DNA of 64,000 nucleotides from Silvibacterium dinghuense (GCF_004123295.1 NZ_SDMK01000003.1:475757-539756), one strand, 5' to 3'. Counted from the first letter of the stretch, positions 24,340-35,400 are shown. Program-made: numbers and translations. Notes: generated from the letters alone by a model not told the origin.

Positions 24340-25725
24340 TCAGCACTCGATCACATTCAGCGCCAGGCCCGCGAGCGAGGTCTCCTTGTACCGCGACTGC
24401 ATATCGAGCCCCGTCTGATACATCGTCTTGATCACCTGATCGAGCGACACCTTGTGCGCCGCATCCTCATTGCGTGCGATGCGGCAGGCATGCACCGCCT
24501 TCACCGCGCCCATCGCATTGCGCTCGATGCACGGAATCTGCACCAGGCCGCCGATGGGATCGCACGTCATGCCCAGGTTGTGCTCCATGCCGATCTCCGC
24601 CGCATGCTCCACCTCGGCATCCGATCCCCCCAATGCTGCGGCCAGTCCTCCCGCAGCCATCGAGCACGCTACCCCGACCTCACCCTGGCAACCCACCTCC
24701 GCGCCGCTGATCGAAGCATTCTCTTTGTAGAGCACGCCGATCGCCGCCGAAGTCAGGAAGTAGCGCAGCAGTCCCTCTTCGTCCGCGCCGTCGATGAAGG
24801 TCTTGTAGTAGCGCGCCACCGCCGGCACCACGCCTGCCGCACCGTTCGTCGGAGCCGTGACTACGCGCCCGCCTGCGGCATTTTCCTCGTTCACCGCCAT
24901 CGCGAACACCGTCACCCAGTCGAGCGGCGCCAGCGGATCGGTAGACCCCTTTTCGCGCAGACGCTCCGCCAGCCTCGGCGCGCGACGCCGCACATTCAAA
25001 CCGCCAGGGAGAACCCCTTCCGTCGTCATGCCGCGCGCGATGCAGCCATCCATCACCTGCCAGATCTTGAGAATCCCCGCACGCACCTCGGCCTCCGGCC
25101 GCAGCGAGCACTCGTTCTCCAGCATCACCTGCCAGATCTTCTTTTCCGATGCAGCCGCCATCGCCAGCAGTTCCGCCGCGCTCGTAAAGGAATACGGCAG
25201 CGTCGCCGTCGTCATCACCGGAGATTCACCCACACCCTCCGCATCGGCCACGATAAAGCCGCCACCGATCGAGAAGTAAATCGTGCTCTTCAGCTCCGCA
25301 CCCGCGGCATCGAAGGCTGCAAAGCGCAGGCCATTCGGATGCTCCGTCTTCGCGCCCGGAGGAAACATCTGCTCGCGCTCGAAAACCAGATCCTTACCTT
25401 CGCAAAACGGAATCGGCTTTTCTCCAAGCAGCAGCAGTTCGCCGGAATGGCGTATGGCCGCAAGCTTCGGTTCAATCGTTGCCGGATCGATCGTCGCCGC
25501 ATCTTCGCCGCTGAGTCCCAGCAGCACCGCGCGATCCGTGCCGTGGCCGATACCGGTCAGAGCCAGCGATCCATAGAGCTCCACCCGCACCTGCGCGGTC
25601 GTGCTCAGCAAACCCTCATCCGCCAATGCCTGCGCAAACCGCCGCGCCGCGCGCATCGGGCCCATTGTGTGCGAACTCGATGGCCCAATACCTACTTTGA
25701 AGAGATCAAAAAGACTGGTTTTCAC
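24340..25725 (-). CDS. sdaA: L-serine dehydratase (iron-sulfur, single chain)
   Basis: [4Fe-4S] enzyme deaminating L-serine to pyruvate and ammonia, 461 residues with beta and alpha domains fused as in E. coli SdaA/SdaB. The N-terminus [19 protein letters not shown] is diagnostic. Cluster cysteines lie in [46 protein letters not shown]. The length is canonical. It is convergent with the thiolase gene across a repeat element. It may feed pyruvate into central metabolism during amino-acid growth. Confidence 0.95.
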   Translation of the reverse strand: MKTSLFDLFKVGIGPSSSHTMGPMRAARRFAQALADEGLLSTTAQVRVELYGSLALTGIGHGTDRAVLLGLSGEDAATIDPATIEPKLAAIRHSGELLLLGEKPIPFCEGKDLVFEREQMFPPGAKTEHPNGLRFAAFDAAGAELKSTIYFSIGGGFIVADAEGVGESPVMTTATLPYSFTSAAELLAMAAASEKKIWQVMLENECSLRPEAEVRAGILKIWQVMDGCIARGMTTEGVLPGGLNVRRRAPRLAERLREKGSTDPLAPLDWVTVFAMAVNEENAAGGRVVTAPTNGAAGVVPAVARYYKTFIDGADEEGLLRYFLTSAAIGVLYKENASISGAEVGCQGEVGVACSMAAGGLAAALGGSDAEVEHAAEIGMEHNLGMTCDPIGGLVQIPCIERNAMGAVKAVHACRIARNEDAAHKVSLDQVIKTMYQTGLDMQSRYKETSLAGLALNVIEC

Positions 25726-25819
25726 AACGCCTCAGAGCAACAGTCCATTGTATGGACATGCCGAATCCTGTTGCAAAAAACCACGTCTTCTCACGCAGAA
25801 AGATTCGCAGCAGCTCCCC

Positions 25820-26785
25820 TCAGCTGTGCTTCACTGCCCGATGCGTCACATGCGTCCGCGCCGCGCCCTTCAGCGGCGTCACCACGCGGATATACGAAGC
25901 CGCCGCCATATAGCGCACCGAAGGCTTCGGATCGTCGAAGCCATCGATCAACGCGTCCGTCACCGCGCTGCCGTGAAACTTTCCCAAGGCACGCAGCGAA
26001 GCCTGCCGCACAAACGGGTCCTTGTCCTTCGCCGTCGCAATCAGAATCTTTTCATTCGCCTCTATCGGATTGCTCGCCAATAGCCCGGCGCTGATCACTC
26101 GCGGTGAATTCGCCGACGGCCCTGGATGCGCAAACCGCACCGCTCCAATCGCCATGCCCACCGGACCGAACAGCATTCCCGCTCCCTCTTCCGCGCCCAT
26201 CATCCACATCGCCGAAGGGTCGTGCATGTCGTGGCTCATCGTATGCAGCCCCGACTTGAATGCTCCCGACTTGCCCTTCACCTGGCCGGAGAGCACGCCC
26301 TGCAGCACCTCCTCGCCTGAGTGGTCGTCCAGCTTCCACAGCGCGGCCGCAGCCGTCATCATCACCTCCGGCGTTTTGTCGTCGAGTGCCTGCTTCAGGG
26401 CCGGAATCAGCGTCTTGTCTTCGCTGCCGCCTGCCGCGGCCACCGCGGCCAGCCGCACATCGAGATCGCCGCTTTTCATCGAGTCCACGAGAATCGACTC
26501 CGCATCCTTGTAGCCGCCCATCGTCCCCAACGCGACCAGCAGTCCCACATGCTCCAGCGGCTTTGAAGCCTCACCGGCCGACTTCAACATCTCCCACGCC
26601 TCGGCTAGAGCCGCAGGCTGATCTTTCTTCAGCCGTTCAGCCTGCGCGAGTACCGGCTGATCCGGCTCGCCCGTCGTCTGCACGATCCCCGAATTATCGT
26701 CCGGCTTCTCCGTCTGCCCATGCATCACGCCCAGGCCCATCATTCCAATCGCTACCGTTCCACATGCACGCTGCCACGCCTTCAT
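25820..26785 (-). CDS. Exported HEAT-repeat protein
   Basis: A 321-residue protein with a signal peptide ([24 protein letters not shown]). HEAT-like helical repeats follow: [39 protein letters not shown], and [43 protein letters not shown] near the C-terminus. A glycine/methionine-rich interruption (about 205-235) separates the two repeat groups. It is probably a protein-binding scaffold in the periplasm; partners are unknown. The start at 26785 has AGGAGG upstream. It diverges from comM. Confidence 0.75.
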   Translation of the reverse strand: MKAWQRACGTVAIGMMGLGVMHGQTEKPDDNSGIVQTTGEPDQPVLAQAERLKKDQPAALAEAWEMLKSAGEASKPLEHVGLLVALGTMGGYKDAESILVDSMKSGDLDVRLAAVAAAGGSEDKTLIPALKQALDDKTPEVMMTAAAALWKLDDHSGEEVLQGVLSGQVKGKSGAFKSGLHTMSHDMHDPSAMWMMGAEEGAGMLFGPVGMAIGAVRFAHPGPSANSPRVISAGLLASNPIEANEKILIATAKDKDPFVRQASLRALGKFHGSAVTDALIDGFDDPKPSVRYMAAASYIRVVTPLKGAARTHVTHRAVKHS

Positions 26786-26920
26786 CGATCCCTCCTCGCA
26801 CTCTATCCGGCCTCGCGCTCCGCTCAAGCCTCAGTTCATCCAGAAATGCAAGATTACGAACGCTACCATGAACCACCCTGTCTCCGCAGGTATACTCCAG
26901 CCACCTCCAAGCAGACCGAA

Positions 26921-28477
26921 ATGCTCTTCAAAGCCTTCAGCGCGTCCGTCTACGGCATTGATGCCAACATGATCGATGTCGAAGTCGATTTCTCCGGCAT
27001 AAAAACATCGGAAGATCACTTCCACACCGTCGGCCTGCCCGACGCCGCCGTGCGCGAAAGCCGCGACCGCGTCCGCGCCGCCATCAAAAACTCCGGCTTC
27101 GACATTCCGCCCACGCACATCACCATCAATCTTGCGCCGGCCGATCTCAAGAAGGAAGGCTCTGGCTTTGACCTGCCCATGGCCATCGGTATCCTCGGTG
27201 CCTATGGCGCGCTGCACCTCAAAGATCTCAGCCAGTTCCTGCTGGTCGGCGAGCTCGGCCTCGACGGCGCTGTCCGTGCTATCTCCGGCATGCTGCCGGT
27301 GGCCATCGCCGCCCGCCAGCGCGGCATTCCCAACCTCATCATTCCCCGCGCCAACGCCCGCGAAGCCGCCGTCGTCGAAGGTGTCAACGTCTTCCCCGTC
27401 GAGTCGCTCAACCAGGCGCGTGAGCTGCTCAATGCCGCCGGCAACGGAGGCATCCACACGCCGCCCTTCCGCGTAGAGACACAACAGGCGCTCGACCCAC
27501 CGCACCATCCCGCGCTCGACTTCGCCGACGTGCGCGGCCAGCAGACGGCGCGCCGCGCGCTCGAAGTCGCAGCCGCAGGCGGACACAACATCCTCATGAT
27601 CGGCCCACCCGGCTCCGGCAAAACCATGCTCGCACGCCGCCTGCCTTCCATCCTCGCGCCGCTCAGCTTCGAAGAGGCGCTAGAGACTACCAAGATTCAC
27701 TCCGTCGCCGGCATCCTCGATCCCGAATCCGGCCTCGTCACCCAGCGGCCATTCCGCGCCCCGCACCATACCATCTCGGATGCCGGCCTCATCGGCGGAG
27801 GCGCCGTCCCGCGCCCCGGCGAAGTCTCGCTCGCGCACAATGGTCTCCTCTTTCTCGACGAGCTGCCCGAGTTCCCGCGCAACGTACTTGAAGTCCTGCG
27901 CCAGCCGCTCGAAGACCGCTCCGTGACCATCTCCCGCGCATCCATGTCGCTGAGCTTCCCCTCCGCCTTCATGCTCGCCGCGGCGATGAACCCCTGCCCC
28001 TGCGGCTACTTCAACGACAAGTCACGCGAATGCCGCTGCACGCCGCCCATCATCCAACGCTATGTCTCGAAGGTCTCCGGACCCCTGCTCGACCGCATCG
28101 ACATCCATATAGAAGTGCCCGCCGTGCAGTATCGTGAACTCCGCGGCAACGGCCCCTCCAGCGAGTCGTCCGCCATCATCCGAGCCCGTGTCCTCGCCGC
28201 CCGCGAACGCCAGCGCATCCGCTTCGCCAAAGACAAGATGCACGCCAATGCGCAGATGACCACCCGCCAGATCCGCACCCACTGCGAGCTCGCGCCCGAG
28301 TCCGAGCATCTGCTCGAGCGCGCTATGCAGCAGCAAGGACTTACCGCCCGCGCTCATGACCGCATCCTCAAAGTCGCCCGCACCATCGCCGATCTCGACA
28401 ACCAGGACAAGCTCAACACCGGCCACGTCGCCGAAGCAATCCAGTACCGCACCCTCGACCGCAGCTACTGGAGCTGA
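26921..28477 (+). CDS. comM: YifB/ComM-family AAA+ ATPase (Mg-chelatase-like)
   Basis: A 518-residue AAA+ protein. In competent bacteria ComM is a hexameric branch-migration helicase promoting integration of transformed DNA. The N-terminal ChlI-like domain (VEVDFSGI...[26 protein letters not shown]) leads to Walker [18 protein letters not shown] (about 228), Walker [11 protein letters not shown], the zinc-like [10 protein letters not shown]...CRC insert and the C-terminal Mg-chelatase subdomain. The length is standard. No competence genes adjoin. Confidence 0.92.
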   Translation: MLFKAFSASVYGIDANMIDVEVDFSGIKTSEDHFHTVGLPDAAVRESRDRVRAAIKNSGFDIPPTHITINLAPADLKKEGSGFDLPMAIGILGAYGALHLKDLSQFLLVGELGLDGAVRAISGMLPVAIAARQRGIPNLIIPRANAREAAVVEGVNVFPVESLNQARELLNAAGNGGIHTPPFRVETQQALDPPHHPALDFADVRGQQTARRALEVAAAGGHNILMIGPPGSGKTMLARRLPSILAPLSFEEALETTKIHSVAGILDPESGLVTQRPFRAPHHTISDAGLIGGGAVPRPGEVSLAHNGLLFLDELPEFPRNVLEVLRQPLEDRSVTISRASMSLSFPSAFMLAAAMNPCPCGYFNDKSRECRCTPPIIQRYVSKVSGPLLDRIDIHIEVPAVQYRELRGNGPSSESSAIIRARVLAARERQRIRFAKDKMHANAQMTTRQIRTHCELAPESEHLLERAMQQQGLTARAHDRILKVARTIADLDNQDKLNTGHVAEAIQYRTLDRSYWS

Positions 28478-28706
28478 GCAAGACAGCGGTCAGCGGCCAG
28501 TCATAAAAACGGCCAGCGCGCCCGCGGCGCAGGCCTCGCGCTACGCGCTCGTGTCAACAAACCAGCGGGTTTTCTCGTGCAAAGAAAAAAGGGTGACCCA
28601 CTCAAGCCGCTGTTGCCTGGGTGGGGAACACAGCCCGCCTTTCACTGGCCGTCTTTGTGACTGACCGCTTTCTCACTGACTGCTTTCCCTTGAGACAATA
28701 ACCCAC
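28478..28706. repeat. Long inverted repeat element, GGCCAG family
   Basis: The left arm CAGCGGCCAGTCATAAAAACGG (about 28493-28514) and the right arm CACTGGCCGTCTTTGTGACTGACCGCTT (about 28642-28669) are near-complementary over 28 nt. The ~130-nt centre includes a GGGTGACCC motif. No gene is seen in the 229-bp gap. Confidence 0.6.
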
Positions 28707-30515
28707 ATGAGCGAGCCGCAATCCTCCTACCGCGCACGCATCGACGCACTCGCCACCGCATCCACTGGCCTCAAGAGCCGTGACCGCTCCTTCGTCACAG
28801 CCAAAATCATCACCGGCATCATCCTCCTCGCGCTCGCCATCTGGCTCATGAAGTACCAGCCAGCGCATATCGCGTGGATTCTGCTTCCGGCAGCCTGCTT
28901 CGTCGCGCTTGCCATTGCCCATGAGCGTGTTCTTCGCCGCCTGCGCCAGCACACGCGCCTCGCCGCGTATTACGAGCGCGGCATGGCACGCATCGAGAAT
29001 CGCTGGGCGACAGAAGCTTCGACTGATTCCATCACCAATGGTCTGCAATTTTTAGATCCTCACCACCCCTACGCGCGCGACCTCGACCTCTTCGGCCCCG
29101 GCTCGCTCTTCCAGCTGCTCTCCACCGCCCGCACCGCGCCCGGCGAAGAGACGCTCGCAGCCTGGCTGCAGCAGCCTGCACCCATCTCCGAGATCACTCT
29201 TCGCCAGCAGGCCATCCGCGAGCTTGCCCCCCAGCTCGACCTGCGCGAAACCCTCGTCCTCGCCGGCGAAGAGGCCAAAGGCAAGCTCCACCCCGACGCG
29301 CTCATCGCCTGGGCTGAAGCACCTTCACCTTTCCGCCGTGCAGCGCTGCGCACACTGTTTCTCGGCCTCGATGCCGCCTGGGTCGCGAGCCTCCTCGCAT
29401 GGTGGCAATGGCGATGGCCGGCTCCGGCGCTGGCCCTCTCTTTGATAAATATCGGCGTCAGTTACAAATTCCGCGAGCGCATGCTCAAGGCTGCATCCGG
29501 CGTCGAAGGCGCCCAGCATGATCTCGCGCTGCTCGCGGCGATTCTCGCGCCCATCGAGCGCCATACCTTCGCTGCCGGCAAGCTGCACCAACTGCAGTCA
29601 CGGCTCACCTGCTCGGGCATCTGTGCCTCGAAAGCCATTGCCGATCTCACCCGCCGCCTCGCATGGCTCGAGTCGAACGACAACTGGTTCGTAAAGCTCC
29701 TCAATCTCTTCTGCTTCTGGACACCACTCTGCACGCTCGCTATCGATGCATGGCGCGCGCGCTTCGGCCCCTCTGTCCGCGACTGGCTCGCCGTCGCCGG
29801 TGAGATGGAAGCCCTCACCTCGCTCGCCGTCTACACCTACGAGCACCCCACCGATATCTTCCCCACACTCATCGCCCCGGACACGCCACGTATCGAAGCC
29901 GAAGATCTCGCCCATCCTCTGCTCGCGCGGGACAAGGCCATCGGTAACGATCTCGCACTGAGCTCCGCAAGCAATGGCTTGCAGCTCATCGTCGTCAGCG
30001 GACCGAACATGGCGGGCAAAAGCACCTTCATGCGTGCGCTCGGTCTCAATATCGTCCTCGCGCAGGCCGGCGCGCCTGTCTTCGCGAAGCGCCTTGCGCT
30101 TTCTCCATTGCAGGTCGCGGCCTCCATTTGCGTGCTCGATTCGCTGCAGGGCGGCCTCTCGCGCTTCTACGCCGAGATCTCCCGCCTCAAGCAGATCGAC
30201 GACCTCGCCCGCGCACCCATGCCTGTGCTCTTCCTGCTTGACGAGCTGCTCTCCGGCACCAACTCGCACGACCGCCGCACCGGCACCGAGCGCTTCGTCC
30301 GCGGACTGCTCACGCGCGGAGCCGTCGGCCTCGTCACGACGCACGATCTTGCCCTCGCCGAGATCGCCGAGCAGATCGGCCCGCATGCCGCCAACTACCA
30401 CTTCGCCGACACCTTCGACGACGGCAAGCTGCACTTCGACTACAAACTCACGCCCGGCATCGTACAGACGGCGAACGCACTGCTCCTCATGCGCTCCATC
30501 GGCCTCGAAGTGTAA
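28707..30515 (+). CDS. Membrane-associated MutS-related protein
   Basis: A 602-residue protein with a MutS C-terminal ATPase (Walker A VVSGPNMAGKSTFMRALG at about 428, FLLDELLSGTNSHDR, VGLVTTHDLALAEI) but no mismatch-recognition domains. The N-terminal part has two membrane helices (about 33-72) and another hydrophobic pair near 225-250. It is therefore not canonical MutS or MutS2. Family members are annotated only as MutS-related; the role is unknown. It is preceded by a repeat element and stands alone on the plus strand. Confidence 0.8.
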   Translation: MSEPQSSYRARIDALATASTGLKSRDRSFVTAKIITGIILLALAIWLMKYQPAHIAWILLPAACFVALAIAHERVLRRLRQHTRLAAYYERGMARIENRWATEASTDSITNGLQFLDPHHPYARDLDLFGPGSLFQLLSTARTAPGEETLAAWLQQPAPISEITLRQQAIRELAPQLDLRETLVLAGEEAKGKLHPDALIAWAEAPSPFRRAALRTLFLGLDAAWVASLLAWWQWRWPAPALALSLINIGVSYKFRERMLKAASGVEGAQHDLALLAAILAPIERHTFAAGKLHQLQSRLTCSGICASKAIADLTRRLAWLESNDNWFVKLLNLFCFWTPLCTLAIDAWRARFGPSVRDWLAVAGEMEALTSLAVYTYEHPTDIFPTLIAPDTPRIEAEDLAHPLLARDKAIGNDLALSSASNGLQLIVVSGPNMAGKSTFMRALGLNIVLAQAGAPVFAKRLALSPLQVAASICVLDSLQGGLSRFYAEISRLKQIDDLARAPMPVLFLLDELLSGTNSHDRRTGTERFVRGLLTRGAVGLVTTHDLALAEIAEQIGPHAANYHFADTFDDGKLHFDYKLTPGIVQTANALLLMRSIGLEV

Positions 30516-30533
30516 TCGCCACAGATACAAATA

Positions 30534-30561
30534 CAGGGCTCAGGGCTCAGGGCTCAGGTAG
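30534..30561 (+). repeat. Heptad array, single arm, CAGGGCT class
   Basis: Three exact CAGGGCT units and a CAGGTAG remnant in tandem, just after the MutS-related gene. No complementary arm is seen nearby. The same word (AGGGCTC) builds the arms between rpoA and rplQ. Confidence 0.85.
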
Positions 30562-30574
30562 GAGCATAAAACCC

Positions 30575-30767
30575 GGGTGCCCCACCCATGACACGCAGTT
30601 GGTCATGGGTGGGTCTCACACAAATCCAAAAGTAAGCCCGAATTCCAATAAGTCCAGACAAGAGAAACCCGCGCCCCCCATCTCGTTCCGCCCGAGATGG
30701 GCGCGCAGGATGAGAGCGCTACGAAAGCTCCTGCTTCCCGCCCAAGCAATGCTAGGATGGGGCACCC
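30575..30767. repeat. Composite REP-like element bounded by GGGTGCCCCA ends
   Basis: The left end GGGTGCCCCACCCATGAC folds with GTCATGGGTGGG. An internal hairpin is CCATCTCG/CGAGATGG, and the right end ATGGGGCACCC is the reverse complement of the left end. About 190 bp, no coding capacity. It fills most of the 331-bp gap between convergent genes. Confidence 0.6.
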
Positions 30768-30846
30768 ATTTCCGTTTTCACCACAGAGATACCGGATCGC
30801 GACCAGCGGGAGCGCCACGCGAAGCGATCCGCCCTGCGCGGAGCAG

Positions 30847-31596
30847 CTACCGGGCTATCTCCATCCGTTCCAGCCGCAGCTGCGCCGCGATCGGAAAAAG
30901 GAGCAGGATTCCCGCCCGAATAGCTACCGAAACCCATACCCCACTAGCCAGAGCCTCCTGCGGAATATTCCCCGTATGCGTGAACCGGTACGGATTCAGC
31001 ATCAATGAAGGGAGCTCCCCAATCATGTAATGCTCCAGGAGCGCATTGAGCGCCAGATATCCGACCAGAGCTCCGATCCCCAGAATGACACCGTTCGAGC
31101 TCTTCCTGAGTATTGTTGCGAGATACACGACGCTGAAAAGCAATGCGCAAGCAAGCATCAGAGAAAGCACATTCAGCCCGATCATCTCCTGCACCGTCAG
31201 CGGACTGGCAACACCGGTGCTCCGATAGAGCGCGGTGCTCATCCGATACATCCAGTAACCGCTCCACACATTGAGCCCGATCACCGTTCCCGCAACCAGG
31301 AGCAAGCCCAGCCCCCAGTCACGCCATACGAACCACGATCTCTTCCGCGGCCGCGTGAGCAGAAATGCTCCCGTCCCTTCCCCGAGCGCGCGCCCTACTC
31401 CCAGGCTGCCCAGGTACAGCACCGGCACAGCCAGGAAAAGCCGATCCACAATCAAGAAGACCGTGCCTGGAATCTGATTATTACCGCGCACCCCGGAATG
31501 AAATGTCACGAGCGACCAGATCATCGCTATCGCGACCAGCCCCAGGTATCCCAGAAACAGCATCCTGCTTTCACGCCAATACTTCCACAGGTACAT
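30847..31596 (-). CDS. ABC transporter permease of a GntR-linked cassette
   Basis: A 249-residue membrane protein with about six hydrophobic helices (for example MLFLGYLGLVAIAMIWSLVTF, LLLVAGTVIGLNVWSGYWM, LLSLMLACALLFSVVYLATIL). No catalytic motif. The start overlaps the end of the ATPase gene by 26 bp, and GGGAGA precedes it. It probably forms a transporter with that ATPase. Bacillus Ytr-type cassettes with this GntR-ATPase-permease order respond to cell-wall-active compounds; a similar role is inference. Confidence 0.78.
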   Translation of the reverse strand: MYLWKYWRESRMLFLGYLGLVAIAMIWSLVTFHSGVRGNNQIPGTVFLIVDRLFLAVPVLYLGSLGVGRALGEGTGAFLLTRPRKRSWFVWRDWGLGLLLVAGTVIGLNVWSGYWMYRMSTALYRSTGVASPLTVQEMIGLNVLSLMLACALLFSVVYLATILRKSSNGVILGIGALVGYLALNALLEHYMIGELPSLMLNPYRFTHTGNIPQEALASGVWVSVAIRAGILLLFPIAAQLRLERMEIAR

Positions 31597-32470
31597 GGCT
31601 CTCCCTTCCGGCCAGCGCCAGGAACATCTCCGATAAGTTCAACGGCAGCACCTCGAGCACCATCGCGCCCTGCCCATGCAGAGCGGCTACCGTCGACTCC
31701 GCCCCGCTCCGTACTACATATTCGGTGAGCCCGGCATTCGCGCTCGCCGTCACCATCTCCGGCACCGAGGCCGGCAGCCGGTCACCCGCCGCGCGAATCC
31801 GCCTATAAGTAGTCCGAATATCGTCCAGCCGCGCCTCCAGCAGAATCTTTCCCTCGTCGACCATCCCCACCCAGTCGGCAATGCGCTCGACCTCGGATAA
31901 ATGGTGTGAAGAGAGCAGCACCGTCCGCCCCTGGCCCGCGAACTCCTCCACCAGCAGCCGCGCCAGCTGATCCGTCGAGACCGGATCCATACCCGCCGTC
32001 GGCTCATCCAGAACCAGCACCTCCGGCTGCTGCGCCATCGCCATCACCAGGCAAAGCTTGGTCTTGTTGCCCTGCGAGAGCTGCTTGAACTTCCGGTCCA
32101 TCGGAACTTCAAGAGTCGCAGCATACCGTCGCACCGCCTCATCGCTCCAGGTCGGAAAAAATCCGCGGTTGAAGCGCGCCGCATCCCAGCCCGTCATCCA
32201 GCCCGGCAGCACCGGATCGATCACGAAACCGGCCCGCGACAAGATATCTGTCCGGTCGCGCCCCGCCTCGATCCCCAACACCGTTGCCCGGCCGCCATCG
32301 GAGGCGGTCAACCCTGCCAGCACCCGCAGCGTCGTCGTCTTTCCTGCCCCGTTGCGCCCCAGGAAGCCGTAAATCGCTCCCTGCAGCACGTGCATCGAAA
32401 GCCCGTCCACCGCCGCCAGCGTTCCGTACCGTTTCACCAGCCCCGCCGTCTCTACCGCCAGCCCGCTCAT
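31571..32470 (-). CDS. ABC transporter ATP-binding protein, Ytr/CcmA type
   Basis: A 299-residue ATPase. Walker A GFLGRNGAGKTTTLRVL is at about 35-51, a variant signature QLSQGNKTKLCLVMA, Walker B LVLDEPTAGMDP, and the switch His in LLSSHHLSEVE. A ~90-residue C-terminal extension follows, as in drug- and lantibiotic-type exporters. The start at 32470 overlaps the region just after the GntR stop (32473), with AGGAGGGGG upstream. Second gene of the GntR-ABC operon. Confidence 0.9.
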   Translation of the reverse strand: MSGLAVETAGLVKRYGTLAAVDGLSMHVLQGAIYGFLGRNGAGKTTTLRVLAGLTASDGGRATVLGIEAGRDRTDILSRAGFVIDPVLPGWMTGWDAARFNRGFFPTWSDEAVRRYAATLEVPMDRKFKQLSQGNKTKLCLVMAMAQQPEVLVLDEPTAGMDPVSTDQLARLLVEEFAGQGRTVLLSSHHLSEVERIADWVGMVDEGKILLEARLDDIRTTYRRIRAAGDRLPASVPEMVTASANAGLTEYVVRSGAESTVAALHGQGAMVLEVLPLNLSEMFLALAGRESHVPVEVLA

Positions 32471-32472
32471 GC

Positions 32473-32880
32473 TTATTCCCCCTCCTGTCTCTGGCGATTC
32501 GCGGCCTCGAGCTCCGCAAAAGCCGCCTCCACCAACTCCACCGTCGCCTCCTGGTTGAAGCGCAGCTGCATCGCCTCGACCGCCAGCTGCGCGGCCAGCG
32601 GACGCAGGCGGCGCGCCTTCTCGCTTTCGAGCAGCCCCGGAGCCTGCCCATTCACATAGCAACCGCCGCCCTGCACGGTCCGGATCACGCCATCCCGCTC
32701 CAGGTTCTGATAAGCCCGGGCCACGGTGTTCGGATTGACTCGCACCTCGGACGCCAGTCTTCGCACCGGTGGCAGCGCATCGTCATGCTTCAAAACTCCG
32801 GCGGCGATCGCCTGCTTCACCTGCTGCTCGATCTGCAGGTAGATAGGAACGCCGGACGCTGGATGAACCCTGACAATCAT
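32473..32880 (-). CDS. GntR-family regulator, YtrA subfamily
   Basis: A 135-residue repressor-type protein. The N-terminal winged helix IYLQIEQQVKQAIAAGVLKHDDALPPVRRLASEVRVNPNTVARAYQNLERDGVI is typical GntR. The short C-terminal helical region of ~50 residues is the YtrA type rather than FadR or HutC. First gene of the operon with the ATPase and permease. Its ATG directly follows a perfect operator-like palindrome (32882-32901), which predicts autorepression. Confidence 0.92.
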   Translation of the reverse strand: MIVRVHPASGVPIYLQIEQQVKQAIAAGVLKHDDALPPVRRLASEVRVNPNTVARAYQNLERDGVIRTVQGGGCYVNGQAPGLLESEKARRLRPLAAQLAVEAMQLRFNQEATVELVEAAFAELEAANRQRQEGE

Positions 32881-32881
32881 A

Positions 32882-32917
32882 TGTACTAATACAATAGTAC
32901 AATTAATACACTGTCAA
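32882..32917 (-). promoter_or_regulatory. GntR operon promoter with overlapping operator
   Basis: TGTACTA-ATACAA-TAGTACA (32882-32901) is a perfect 7-bp inverted repeat with 6-bp spacer, like YtrA operators. On the minus strand TTGACA (32912-32917) is a consensus -35. A -10 at 17-18 bp falls inside the palindrome and places the transcript start within a few bases of the ATG at 32880. A leaderless message is therefore likely. Confidence 0.65.
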
Positions 32918-33533
32918 TCTCTTTTCTCATTTTTCTTTCGGTATCCTTTTCATGGAGAGCTTTGCCGCTACAGCTTTTCATAGCCATCCTCCCGGGAAAC
33001 GGCTGCTCGCCCATGCCATTTCATGCAACCCAGCGCATGACTTCGGTTTAGCCCGGAATGGAAACCTTCCAATTCCCGTATGAAAATGAGCCAGAATCTG
33101 GAAAAAACTGTTGACCCGGTGCCGGGACGGGTTTAACTTCATGGGTGCACATAAACAAATCTTTTGCCCACGATAAGATCGACCCGGTGCACAACTGGTT
33201 TAGACCATAGTCTTCCAGGCAGTTCAGGCTGTTGATCCATCCTGATGTCCCATTTCGATTTCTTCCGGCCAGCAGCAAGCCCTGTCCGGCGGGATATCGG
33301 TGAAGGCTCGTAGTACGAAAGATAGTTTCAGGTTTGCGCGGAACGCCGTAAGGTCAACAGGCAATCTGCGTGGATCACGTGATGCAAAAAATGTTGACCA
33401 AGAGACCGCTCTGCCGCGTCTAAAGGTATGAGCAAGAAAGACCGATTAAGGCTCCGGTAACGCCAACCGGGCGCCGTCTCAGCAGAACCCCCTTACAGGT
33501 TGTGTGACACGGTCAAGAAGGAGAAGATTCACC
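32918..33533. other. Intergenic region upstream of the omega-like gene
   Basis: About 600 bp without a supported gene. It contains a direct repeat, (T/C)GACCCGGTGC...GGTTTA, at 33111-33137 and 33179-33205. It also has a TTGACC near 33394 that could be a -35, and a GC-rich imperfect hairpin near 33450-33475. It probably holds the promoter(s) for the omega-like gene and rho; a small RNA cannot be excluded. Confidence 0.4.
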
Positions 33534-33749
33534 ATGCGTTCTGATCTCATTTTTGGGGCTCTTGCCCACGTCAAGAACCGGTACCAGCTCTGTCAGCTCG
33601 CCTCGAAGGCTACGCGCAAGCTGCACAAGCCGAACACCCGCCTCCAGGACACGACCAACGATGTACTGGTCCGTTTCCGCGAAGCGAGCCCTGCGGCTCC
33701 CGGTTCCATTTCACCCTCCGGTTCCATCGAGCAGCGCCGCGCAGCCTAA
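33534..33749 (+). CDS. rpoZ: RNA polymerase omega subunit-like protein
   Basis: A 71-residue protein with an AAGGAG ribosome-binding site. HVKNRYQLCQLASKATRKLHKPN aligns with the core of omega (NRY-L-LA-KRARQL), the helix that wraps the beta-prime C-terminus. The C-terminal third is Ser/Pro/Ala rich and unlike omega, and the N-terminus MRSDLIFGAL replaces the usual ARVTVEDCL. It is followed after 199 bp by rho on the same strand. Assignment rests on the short core only. Confidence 0.65.
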   Translation: MRSDLIFGALAHVKNRYQLCQLASKATRKLHKPNTRLQDTTNDVLVRFREASPAAPGSISPSGSIEQRRAA

Positions 33750-33948
33750 GCGCGCGGCCTGCTCTTCCCCCTTTCTTCCTCTATTCCGGCCCCCCGCACA
33801 AACAAACTCCCAGAAATCATCCGTAGCGCCATTCCTGGGTTTTCAAGCCTCTCAGTCCTAACTTTTCCCTGTCCTGCCCCGCAAGAACCTGTAAGTTCCT
33901 TCCTGGCAATACACTTCCCGCCTCATCTCATTCCCACCGCAGGTGACA

Positions 33949-35199
<1,251 letters not shown>

Positions 35200-35223
35200 C
35201 TTCCAGCGATAGCCGCAAACAGA

Positions 35224-35249
35224 AAGAGCGTCCCGCAAGGGACGCTCTT
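35224..35249 (+). terminator. Rho-gene intrinsic terminator
   Basis: AAGAGCGTCCC-gcaa-GGGACGCTCTT, an 11-bp perfect stem, followed by CTTACTTCT, 24 bp after the stop codon. Confidence 0.75.
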
Positions 35250-35269
35250 CTTACTTCTACCCAAAGAAA

Positions 35270-35400
35270 AAATGTCATCCCGACCGGAGCGAACCGGGGG
35301 CCCCGGCGTGCCCGCTTTTGGCACGATGGGGTGGGGAAGCGCAGTGGAAACCTGCGGTTGTTCGCCCGACGGATTTGCTGCAAGCAGGTCACCAACCGAA
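35270..35400. repeat. Degenerate REP-like sequence
   Basis: AATGTCATCCCGACCGGAGCGAACCGGGG with CCCGCTTTTGGCACGATGGGGTGGGG resembles the ATGTCATTCCGAGCG element near 20775. The 201-bp gap holds no gene. Confidence 0.45.

Noticed and set aside
24454..26094. 546-codon open frame opposite sdaA
   Set aside because: Runs antisense through sdaA and a gene boundary; His/Arg-rich composition typical of GC-rich shadow frames.
33048..33278. 76-codon minus-strand frame upstream of the omega-like gene
   Set aside because: No ribosome-binding site or recognisable sequence, and it overlaps the direct repeats.
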